From Actinomycetota bacterium (GTDB lineage: Bacteria > Actinomycetota > Humimicrobiia > Humimicrobiales > Humimicrobiaceae): a stretch of 10,119 bases of DNA. Below, piece after piece: positions 1 to 6,266 of this stretch. The first letter of the stretch is position 1. The number at the start of each line of letters is the position of its first letter. The stretch spans positions 1 through 10,119 of the forward strand of contig JALHTA010000210.1 of the NCBI GenBank assembly GCA_022865545.1. Reading direction: 5' to 3'. The position numbers and the translations under genes are program-made. The notes below the pieces were generated by a model. It worked only from the letters and a program-made list of their open reading frames with translations, had not been told where the DNA came from and made no database searches.

Positions 1-11
1 ACAGGAGAAAA

Positions 12-1553
12 ATGAAGATAAAAAAATACCTTTTATACTTACTGATCCTTATTGTAGCTGGAGCAATAGCAGTAAGCATTTTTTATACCCTAAGGGACAG
101 GGATGATGATGCTGTAGCTACTGCATCGCAGACTGATACAGAAAATGATCAAGAAGCTAACGAAAACAAGGATAATGAGGCTATAGCGGATGATAATAAT
201 GGCAATGCTGAAGATATGACAGAAGAGGATGTTGAGGATATTGAAAATTATTATACCAGTACTTCTGGGGAATTTAATAATTATGGCTTTATCTGTCCTG
301 AAGGATGGACGCTTGAAGAGAGTACTGGGGGAAGTAGGATAGTTTTAACAAATACAGAAGCGGACTCTTCTTCTGCAGAGACAATGATGATAATGGTAGA
401 AAAAATAGACAGCTTTCAATCTGCAGATGAACCAGAAGGGATAGTTGAAGGATATATTACATTATCTGAGGAAGATCCAATCGGTGGAGAACCTATTGTG
501 AAAAAAAGCATAAAAATCGATCAATTTAATACAGAAATTACCGGGTATGTATATAAAAGTGGGTTTTCAAGAAAAAGTGATGAAGATAGTGGTGATGATG
601 GCCAGGAAACTGAAGATGAGATCTACACTGACGAAATAGATATGCTTACATATTTATCCGATGGTGATTATATTTATATAATGAAATATATGAGCAGTGG
701 AATAGATATCGCGCCTGCGCAGGATACTTTTACAGGCTTTTTATCGACTTTTTCTTTTGAAAGCGGTATTTCACAGACCAGGAAAGAAGACGGCAGTTCC
801 TCGACAAATATACTGATACTTGGAGTCGACAGTGGAATGGGAAGAGACTGGGGGAGAAGCAGTGCAAGATCAGATATTAATATGATATTACATATAAACC
901 TTGAAACTCACCAGTCCACTATTGTCACAGTACCAAGGGATCTATGGGTTCCCATAACTGGACATAGTGAGGGCAAGATAAATGGTGCCTATACAATGGG
1001 CGGGCCTGAACTTGCAGTCGAGACTTTCGAGAATTTTTCAGGACTAGAGATCGATAATTACATTATTACTGATTTTGATGGTTTTATCCCCCTTATAGAC
1101 TTTCTGGGTGGTGTTACTGTGGAAGTGAATGAAGATCTGGCTGATGGTTTTTCAGGATCTTATTTGAGTAAAGGTGTTCACCATCTCAATGGTGAGCAAG
1201 CCCTTGCACTCTGTAGAAACAGGCATCGAAGCGGGGACGGCACTACTCCTGGCGGAGCATGGGCGAGGGAAAGGGAAGCCGCAAAAGTCATAAAAGCCCT
1301 TTATGAACAGAAGACCACTCTTGAGAAAATAATTGCTCTGCCGGCTTTCGGTAATTTCCTTCTTAAATATACCTGGACTGATCTTGATTTTATAGATATA
1401 TTAAAACTACTTCCGGTATTGGGGAATATAGATCCAAATGATATGGACATAAGGGGAGTCCCTTCATATAGCCAGATGATAGGAAAGGCCAGCGCTGTTG
1501 TCCATTACGAAGAAGAGACAAAGCAATTATTTGAAGAAATAGCTGATCAATAG
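12..1553 (+). CDS. LytR-CpsA-Psr (LCP) family protein with an N-terminal PsbP/DcrB-like domain
   Basis: Likely membrane-anchored LCP phosphotransferase; the family moves undecaprenyl-linked glycopolymers (teichoic acid, capsule, arabinogalactan) onto peptidoglycan outside the membrane. Residues about 5-27 are one hydrophobic helix after a Lys-rich start (signal anchor). About 29-82 is a very acidic Asp/Glu/Asn-rich linker. Residues about 84-255 form an extra domain beginning with Y91-G-F and P96-E-G-W99, a pattern of PsbP/DcrB-type lipoprotein domains (by eye only). The LCP domain starts at N266-ILILGVD and keeps the usual phosphate-binding residues: R286-S-D288, P-R309-D310, KINGAY, DFDGF, DFLGGV, and R402-x-R404-H405. 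The start is ATG with AGGAG at 3-7. 513 aa is long for an LCP protein because of the extra domain. No terminator is visible after the stop. The polymer substrate cannot be read from this window. LCP assignment is firm; the extra domain is inference. Confidence 0.9.
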   Translation: MKIKKYLLYLLILIVAGAIAVSIFYTLRDRDDDAVATASQTDTENDQEANENKDNEAIADDNNGNAEDMTEEDVEDIENYYTSTSGEFNNYGFICPEGWTLEESTGGSRIVLTNTEADSSSAETMMIMVEKIDSFQSADEPEGIVEGYITLSEEDPIGGEPIVKKSIKIDQFNTEITGYVYKSGFSRKSDEDSGDDGQETEDEIYTDEIDMLTYLSDGDYIYIMKYMSSGIDIAPAQDTFTGFLSTFSFESGISQTRKEDGSSSTNILILGVDSGMGRDWGRSSARSDINMILHINLETHQSTIVTVPRDLWVPITGHSEGKINGAYTMGGPELAVETFENFSGLEIDNYIITDFDGFIPLIDFLGGVTVEVNEDLADGFSGSYLSKGVHHLNGEQALALCRNRHRSGDGTTPGGAWAREREAAKVIKALYEQKTTLEKIIALPAFGNFLLKYTWTDLDFIDILKLLPVLGNIDPNDMDIRGVPSYSQMIGKASAVVHYEEETKQLFEEIADQ

Positions 1554-1588
1554 TTGTGGTTCATGTAAGACTTTAACAATATTTTGAT

Positions 1589-1628
1589 AAAGGTTTTGAA
1601 GAATAACAACAAAGGTTTCGAAGAATAA
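1589..1628 (+). repeat. Two 18-bp direct repeats upstream of the tRNA promoter
   Basis: AAAGGTTTTGAAGAATAA (1589-1606) recurs as AAAGGTTTCGAAGAATAA (1611-1628), with 17 of 18 bases identical and a 22-bp period, about two helical turns. The pair ends 29 bp before the -35 box of the tRNA-Gly promoter. It could be a double binding site for a regulator or simply a local duplication; the sequence cannot separate these. Confidence 0.6.
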
Positions 1629-1657
1629 TTGACTTTTAAAAAAGAAGTGGTTAATAT

Positions 1658-1686
1658 TTGTTTTGCAAAAAAAATGGTAATATAAT
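1658..1686 (+). promoter_or_regulatory. Predicted sigma-70-type promoter for tRNA-Gly (and probably thrS)
   Basis: The -35 box TTGTTT (1658-1663) and a perfect -10 box TATAAT (1681-1686) are 17 bp apart. Transcription would start near 1693, a few bases before the tRNA 5' end. No terminator separates the tRNA from thrS, so this promoter probably serves both. Confidence 0.65.
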
Positions 1687-1701
1687 TAATTACTAAATCG
1701 G

Positions 1702-1777
1702 GCGGAAGTAGCTCAGCTGGTAGAGCATCACCTTGCCAAGGTGAGGGTCGCGGGTCCGAATCCCGTCTTCCGCTCCA
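1702..1777 (+). tRNA. tRNA-Gly (anticodon GCC), CCA encoded
   Basis: The full cloverleaf can be drawn. Acceptor stem GCGGAAG (1702-1708) pairs with CTTCCGC (1767-1773), followed by discriminator T1774 and genomic CCA (1775-1777). The D arm is GCTC-AGCTGGTA-GAGC (1711-1726), with G18-G19 at 1719-1720. The anticodon arm is TCACC-TTGCCAA-GGTGA (1728-1744), anticodon GCC at 1735-1737, reading GGC and GGU. The T arm is 1750-1766, with loop TCCGAAT at 1755-1761. Position 55 is C (1756) rather than the near-universal U that becomes pseudouridine. The GU closing pair 1750/1766 is a wobble. It is otherwise a normal elongator tRNA and lies 29 nt before thrS. Confidence 0.97.
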
Positions 1778-1806
1778 TTTTATTTTTATGACTAATCTTT
1801 AGAATC

Positions 1807-3759
1807 ATGCTATTTGAAAAAGACATGATAAAAATAAAATTTGATGATCTTGGCGAAATAGAGGTTCAAAAAGGTACCTCTATTTTTGAAGCTGCAGGAT
1901 TCATTGATAAAAAATCTGCAAAAAAAGCCATTGCTGCCGAGATATCAAGCAGTAAAAAAGGTGCTGGACAGAGTACCCTGGTAGATATGAGTTTTATTCT
2001 GGATAATAATACACAGATAAATCTCATAAACCCTGGACCAGATGAGAAATCACTCGATATATTAAATCACAGTGCGGCCCATATTATGGCTGCAGCAATA
2101 CAAAAAATCTATCCTGAAGCTATTTTTGCAATAGGCCCCTCCATAAAGAATGGTTTTTATTATGATTTTGAATTAGAGGGTAATATAAGTCCTGATGACC
2201 TTCCAATCATTGAAAAGCAGATGAAAAAGATGATGGGCGGAAATCACGCATTTTTGAGAGAAGAGGTCAGTAAGGAAAAGGCAAAAGAAATATTTAAAGA
2301 TAATGCTTTTAAGCTGGAACTTATTTCTGAGATACCCGAAAAGAATGTAAGTATTTACCGCACGGGTGATTTTATAGATCTCTGTACTGGTCCACATATT
2401 CCTTCTACATCCAGGATAGAAGCATTTAAGCTTCTAAGTATCGCAGGAGCATACTGGAGAGGTGATGAAAAAAATCAGATGCTTATAAGGATCTATGGAA
2501 CATCTTTTTTTAGCAAAGAAGACTTAAAAAATCATCTTGAAAGGATTGAAAGGGCAAAACAAAGTGACCACAGGAAAATCGGTAAGGAGCTTGACCTTTT
2601 TAGTTTTCATGATGAAGCGCCTGGTTTCCCATTCTTTCATCCCAGGGGTATGGTAATAAAGAACCTCATACTTGATTATTGGAGAGAAGAACACATAAAG
2701 GAAAATTATCTTGAAGTGAGTACTCCTATAATAATGTGCAATAATTTATGGAAGACTTCAGGACACTGGGACAATTATGCTGAAAATATGTACTTTGTAG
2801 AGATAGACGAAAATGAATATGCAGTCAAACCCATGAACTGCCCCGGCAATATTTTGATATATAAGAACAGCCAGCATTCATACAGGGAACTCCCTTTAAA
2901 GTATGCTGAGCTTGGCCTGGTGCACAGGCATGAAAAATCGGGGGTGCTACATGGGCTTTTTAGAGTAAGGAGCTTTACACAGGATGATGCTCATATATTT
3001 TGTACCGAAGATCAGTTATTTAACCAGATCGGAAGTATAATAGATCTTATAGACAGGATGTATAGAGTATTCGGCTTTGATAGATATCATATTGAGCTTT
3101 CTACGAGGCCTGATAAAAGCATTGGATCTGTCAAGATGTGGGACAAAGCTGAAGGAATCCTAAAAGACATAATCGAGGGAAAAAACATAGATTACAAGAT
3201 AAATGAAGGCGACGGAGCATTTTATGGGCCCAAGATAGATTTCCACATAAGGGATTGCCTTGATAGGACCTGGCAGTGCGCAACAATTCAGCTGGATTTT
3301 GCCATGCCCGAAAAATTTGATATCCAATATGTAGGTGAAGACAATAAAAAGCACAGGCCCGTCATGATACACAGGGTAGTTCTTGGAAGCATAGAAAGAT
3401 TTATGGGAATACTTCTTGAAAATTATAGCGGGAACTTGCCGCCCTGGCTGGCTCCTGAACAGATAATAGTACTCCCAATATCTGAAAAATATGATAAATA
3501 TTCAAGCAAAGTATACAGGGAACTTAAAAAGGCCGGATGTCGGGTAATAATAGATAGAAGAGTCGAATCCCTTAATAAAAAGATCAGAAAGGCCGAAATG
3601 AGCAGGATACCCTATATGGTAATAATAGGGGAAAAAGAGGAAGAATCGAGTACCATTACTATAAGAAAAAAAACAGGTGGCGAGATCAGGGAGGTAAAAA
3701 TTTCTGATTTTTTAAAGGCTTTTAAAGATATTGTAAATAACCGGAAAATAAAATACTGA
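1807..3759 (+). CDS. thrS: Threonine--tRNA ligase (ThrRS)
   Basis: Cytoplasmic class II synthetase that charges tRNA-Thr and hydrolyses mischarged Ser-tRNA-Thr. Order: TGS domain (about 7-78); editing domain with H88-x3-H92 and C193-T-G-P-H197; class II core (about 275-550) with the motif 2 region FRVRSFTQDDAHIF; anticodon-binding domain (about 551-645). The zinc ligands are C345, H396 and H522, each 11 residues after the E. coli positions, which supports full length and an intact core. 650 aa compares with about 640 usual. The start is uncertain: ATG 1807 and in-frame ATG 1825 both have weak ribosome sites, and the family alignment (M-I-K-I-K-F) favours 1825. The gene begins 29 nt after tRNA-Gly without a T-box leader, unlike many Bacillota thrS genes, so expression probably depends on the tRNA promoter. 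No terminator follows; the infC promoter starts 14 bp after the stop. Confidence 0.98.
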   Translation: MLFEKDMIKIKFDDLGEIEVQKGTSIFEAAGFIDKKSAKKAIAAEISSSKKGAGQSTLVDMSFILDNNTQINLINPGPDEKSLDILNHSAAHIMAAAIQKIYPEAIFAIGPSIKNGFYYDFELEGNISPDDLPIIEKQMKKMMGGNHAFLREEVSKEKAKEIFKDNAFKLELISEIPEKNVSIYRTGDFIDLCTGPHIPSTSRIEAFKLLSIAGAYWRGDEKNQMLIRIYGTSFFSKEDLKNHLERIERAKQSDHRKIGKELDLFSFHDEAPGFPFFHPRGMVIKNLILDYWREEHIKENYLEVSTPIIMCNNLWKTSGHWDNYAENMYFVEIDENEYAVKPMNCPGNILIYKNSQHSYRELPLKYAELGLVHRHEKSGVLHGLFRVRSFTQDDAHIFCTEDQLFNQIGSIIDLIDRMYRVFGFDRYHIELSTRPDKSIGSVKMWDKAEGILKDIIEGKNIDYKINEGDGAFYGPKIDFHIRDCLDRTWQCATIQLDFAMPEKFDIQYVGEDNKKHRPVMIHRVVLGSIERFMGILLENYSGNLPPWLAPEQIIVLPISEKYDKYSSKVYRELKKAGCRVIIDRRVESLNKKIRKAEMSRIPYMVIIGEKEEESSTITIRKKTGGEIREVKISDFLKAFKDIVNNRKIKY

Positions 3760-3772
3760 TTTTTTCCCAGTA

Positions 3773-3801
3773 TAGACAAATAGGAGCAATGCTAGTATAA
3801 T
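3773..3801 (+). promoter_or_regulatory. Predicted promoter of the infC-rpmI-rplT-pheST operon
   Basis: TAGACA (3773-3778) and a perfect TATAAT (3796-3801) are separated by exactly 17 bp, giving a start near 3808 and an untranslated leader of about 170 nt before infC. The -35 box differs from TTGACA at one base. It lies just past the thrS stop, so infC and the genes after it can be transcribed independently of thrS. Confidence 0.75.
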
Positions 3802-3852
3802 TTCCAATCGTTAGAAAAAACATGATAGAAAATTAAAGATAAATAAGTAGAA

Positions 3853-3950
3853 ATCATCTATTTCTCACCAGATAGCGGCTGATTAAACGGTTTGTTGATC
3901 TGGTTACATATATTAAAATAGGTAGATGATAAAGTCTACCTATTTTTTTT
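3853..3950 (+). promoter_or_regulatory. infC operon leader with antiterminator/terminator choice (L20-leader-like)
   Basis: Three elements are visible. ATCATCTA (3853-3860) is perfectly complementary to TAGATGAT (3923-3930), a long-range pairing that would disrupt the top and loop of the terminator. Between them, ACCAGAT (3867-3873) pairs with ATCTGGT (3898-3904) around a 24-nt interior rich in purines. The terminator follows at 3915-3950. These are mutually exclusive folds, as in transcription attenuation. In Bacillota the infC-rpmI-rplT leader is bound by ribosomal protein L20, which mimics its 23S rRNA site and favours termination. The position and gene content match that system. The L20 site itself is inferred, not demonstrated. 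Confidence 0.6.
3915..3950 (+). terminator. Intrinsic terminator in the infC leader (attenuator)
   Basis: AAAATAGGTAGA (3915-3926) pairs over 12 bp with TCTACCTATTTT (3935-3946) around an 8-nt loop, and the arm runs into eight consecutive T residues (3943-3950). It lies between the promoter at 3773-3801 and the infC start at 3977, so it must be regulated or leaky for infC to be expressed. Confidence 0.85.
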
Positions 3951-3961
3951 AACAAAAAGAT

Positions 3962-3979
3962 GGAGGTGAAGGATTCATT
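3962..3979 (+). promoter_or_regulatory. Strong ribosome binding site with AUU start codon of infC
   Basis: GGAGGTGA (3962-3969) is a near-perfect Shine-Dalgarno sequence, ending 7 nt before ATT (3977-3979). The reading frame from ATT gives I-N-D-K-R-T-R-V-N, the normal IF3 N-terminus. The GTG at 4016 has no such site in front of it and lies inside the conserved region. Confidence 0.85.
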
Positions 3980-4486
3980 AACGACAAAAGAACTCGGGTA
4001 AACAATAATATAAGAGTGCCTGAAGTAAGGCTTATTGACGAAGATGGCAATCAAGTAGGTATTGTATCGACAAGGCAGGCCATGGAGCTCTCAGGCGAGA
4101 GAGGGCTGGACCTGGTGGAGATATCTCCAAACAGCAAACCTCCGGTTTGCAAGATCATGGATTTTGGGAAATATAAATACCAGTTAGAGATCTCTGAAAA
4201 ACTAAAAAAGAAAAAACAGTCCCACATAGTAGTTAAAGAGATAAAGCTAAGGCCGAAAATCGACAAGAATGACCTGAACACAAAGAAACGCCAGATGGAA
4301 AAATTCTTAAAGCAGGGAAACAAGGTCAAGATCACGGTAATGTTCAGGGGACGTGAGATCGTTCATAAACAGATCGCTATGGATATCCTTGATGGTTTAC
4401 TTGAAGATCTAAGAGAAATTGCTGTTGTGGAGTTAAGGCCAAAACTGGATGGCTATAATATGATAATGGTGATTGCCCCGGTTTGA
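3977..4486 (+). CDS. infC: Translation initiation factor IF-3, read from an AUU start
   Basis: IF3 binds the 30S subunit, prevents premature 50S joining and checks the start codon and initiator tRNA. The N-terminal domain covers about residues 1-75 (INDKRTRVNNNIRVPEVRLI, then KPPVCKIMDFGKYKYQL around 54-70). A Lys-rich linker helix comes next. The C-terminal domain runs from about 85 to 169 (VKEIKLRPKID, RGREIVHK). Starting at ATT 3977 gives 169 aa, the usual size; starting at GTG 4016 would remove 13 conserved residues and leave no ribosome site. AUU starts are known for infC in several bacteria. They allow autoregulation, because IF3 itself discriminates against non-AUG/GUG/UUG starts. It is first in the operon, behind the attenuator, with rpmI 69 nt downstream. 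Confidence 0.95.
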   Translation: MNDKRTRVNNNIRVPEVRLIDEDGNQVGIVSTRQAMELSGERGLDLVEISPNSKPPVCKIMDFGKYKYQLEISEKLKKKKQSHIVVKEIKLRPKIDKNDLNTKKRQMEKFLKQGNKVKITVMFRGREIVHKQIAMDILDGLLEDLREIAVVELRPKLDGYNMIMVIAPV

Positions 4487-4555
4487 TAAAATAAAATATT
4501 TTGGAATAAATACTTAATAAAAATATGAAGATCTGCCAAGGAAGGATGGATAGTA

Positions 4556-4750
4556 ATGCCTAAAATAAAGACTCATAAAGGAGCTTCGAAAAGGTTTAAG
4601 CTTACTGGAAGCGGGAAGATATTAAGGGAAAAAGCTTATACCAATCATATTCTTACAAAAAAGAATGCAAAAAGAAAAAGAAGACTTGGAGATAAAATCG
4701 AGGTCTCGACTGCAGATACTAAAAAAGTTAAAAGACTTCTGGGAAAATAA
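4556..4750 (+). CDS. rpmI: 50S ribosomal protein L35
   Basis: Small basic protein of the large subunit; 64 aa, the normal length. The family signature is clear: [20 protein letters not shown], then [18 protein letters not shown] and a C-terminal KRLLGK. ATG is preceded by AAGGAAGGATGG (about 4538-4549), a good ribosome site. It sits between infC and rplT as in most bacteria. The next gene follows after 19 nt with no terminator, so the three are cotranscribed. Confidence 0.98.
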   Translation: MPKIKTHKGASKRFKLTGSGKILREKAYTNHILTKKNAKRKRRLGDKIEVSTADTKKVKRLLGK

Positions 4751-4769
4751 TAGAAAGGCATGATAAGGG

Positions 4770-5126
4770 ATGACTAGAATAAAAAGAGGAACAATAAAAA
4801 ATAAACGTCATAAAAAAGTATTAAAAGAAGCTCGTGGATACCGTGGTTCCAGGAGCAGGACATTTAAATCTGCAAAACAACAGCTTTTAAAATCAATGAG
4901 CTATGCATATAGAGATAGAAAAAATAATAAAAGAAATTTTAGAAGACTCTGGATAATAAGGATAAATGCTGCAGCAAGGATCAATGGCCTTTCTTATAAT
5001 GAATTTATAAATGGGCTTAAAAAAGCAAGTGTTGAAATAAACAGGAAAATGCTGTCAGAAATAGCAGTAAGTGATCCTGATGCTTTCAAACAGCTTACTG
5101 AGGTTGCAAAAAAAGAATTAGTTTAA
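4770..5126 (+). CDS. rplT: 50S ribosomal protein L20
   Basis: Early-assembly protein of the large subunit that binds 23S rRNA; 118 aa, full length. The N-terminal basic extension ([19 protein letters not shown]), the [16 protein letters not shown] and [20 protein letters not shown] stretches, and [20 protein letters not shown] are all typical. The start is ATG with AAAGG about 10 nt upstream. In Bacillota and E. coli, L20 is also the repressor of its own operon. Here the candidate target is the leader at 3853-3950. pheS begins only 7 nt after the stop. Confidence 0.98.
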   Translation: MTRIKRGTIKNKRHKKVLKEARGYRGSRSRTFKSAKQQLLKSMSYAYRDRKNNKRNFRRLWIIRINAAARINGLSYNEFINGLKKASVEINRKMLSEIAVSDPDAFKQLTEVAKKELV

Positions 5127-5133
5127 AGCTAAT

Positions 5134-6180
5134 ATGGAGCAGAATAATATAAAAACAGAGGAACTTGAAAAAAACATATCAGCTGAACTGAAGAGTTTTA
5201 AATCAGATCTAGCTAAAGCTGATAGCTTTAGCTCGCTAGAAAATATAAGAACAAAATATCTTGGAAAAAAAAGTTATTTGTCTGTAATGCAAAAGAGTAT
5301 TGGGACATTGCCTAATGACTTAAAGCCTATTGTAGGTAAAAACACAAATCTACTGAGGCAAAATATTGAAGGATCACTAGAAGAAAAAGAAAAAAATCTT
5401 AAGGCCTCCGAGATTGACAGGGAGATGCGAAAAGAATCGGTCGACCTTTCGCTTCCTGGCAGACTAATATCTTCAGGTACAAAAAATATTCTCTCAAAAG
5501 TCGTTGAGGATATTGAGGAAATATTCATCGGAATGGGATTTGAAATAGCGGAAGGTCCAGAGATAGAGACAGATTACTATAATTTTGAAGCATTAAATAC
5601 TCCTGAGGACCATCCGGCAAGATCACTTCATGATACTATGTTTGTAAGCGATCATGTATTGCTCAGGACCCAGACTTCTCCTGTCCAGATCAGGTATATG
5701 GAAGAGAATGAGCCACCGATAGCCATAATAGTACCCGGTAGAGTATATAGAAAAGATTATGACATTTCCCATACCCCCATGTTTACACAAGTCGAAGGAC
5801 TGGTAGTAGATGAAAATATTAATTTCGGTAATCTTAAATGGACCCTTGAGACATTCGTAAGAGAGATGTTCGGAAAGGACAGGATGGTAAGGTTCAGACC
5901 TCATTATTTTCCTTTTACCGAACCAAGTGCAGAGGTAGACATATCCTGCAATATTTGTGATGGAAAAGGATGCAGGGTCTGTTCAGGTACTGGCTGGCTG
6001 GAAATACTGGGGGCAGGGATCGTCGACCCGAAATTATACAGTTTTGTAAAATATGATCCTGAGAGATTTACAGGTTTTGCCTTTGGGATGGGAGTTGAAA
6101 GGATCTCGATGCTAAAATATGGGATAAACGACTTGAGATTGTTTTTTGAAAATGACCTGCGCTTTGTCAAACAGTTTTAA
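5134..6180 (+). CDS. pheS: Phenylalanine--tRNA ligase alpha subunit
   Basis: Catalytic subunit of the (alpha-beta)2 PheRS. Residues about 1-90 form the N-terminal coiled coil. The class II core follows: motif 1 with MGFEIAEGPEIETDYYNFEA; motif 2 GRVYRKDYDISHTPMFTQVEG; FPFTEPSAEVDI; and motif 3 GFAFGMGVERISMLKYG. 348 aa is normal. Cysteines C272-x2-C275-x4-C280-x2-C283 form a zinc-knuckle-like insert of a type I recall from Bacillota PheS. Two substitutions stand out: T218 where F-H-Q is usual, and D298 in IVDP where MVHP is usual. The ATG has almost no Shine-Dalgarno sequence; an imperfect palindrome, ATTAG (5117-5121) and CTAAT (5129-5133), spans the 7-nt gap, so translation may be coupled to rplT. 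Confidence 0.97.
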   Translation: MEQNNIKTEELEKNISAELKSFKSDLAKADSFSSLENIRTKYLGKKSYLSVMQKSIGTLPNDLKPIVGKNTNLLRQNIEGSLEEKEKNLKASEIDREMRKESVDLSLPGRLISSGTKNILSKVVEDIEEIFIGMGFEIAEGPEIETDYYNFEALNTPEDHPARSLHDTMFVSDHVLLRTQTSPVQIRYMEENEPPIAIIVPGRVYRKDYDISHTPMFTQVEGLVVDENINFGNLKWTLETFVREMFGKDRMVRFRPHYFPFTEPSAEVDISCNICDGKGCRVCSGTGWLEILGAGIVDPKLYSFVKYDPERFTGFAFGMGVERISMLKYGINDLRLFFENDLRFVKQF

Positions 6181-6266
6181 ATACATATTAATGTTCTATA
6201 TTCATTGAAGTAATCCGTAATTTTAATACTGGTGAATATAATTCAAATAGAAAGGAATGCTGGATA

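Noticed and set aside
1778..1806. T-box riboswitch controlling thrS
   Set aside because: Only 29 nt separate the tRNA from thrS, and no specifier loop or antiterminator is present.
3753..3773. Hairpin ATACTG/CAGTAT at the thrS stop codon as a terminator
   Set aside because: The stem is only 6 bp, AT-rich, and is not followed by a T run; it also overlaps the infC -35 box.
6237..6242. Separate promoter for pheT (TATAAT in the pheS-pheT gap)
   Set aside because: No usable -35 box at 16-18 bp spacing, and the TG is one base off the extended -10 position; operon read-through explains expression.
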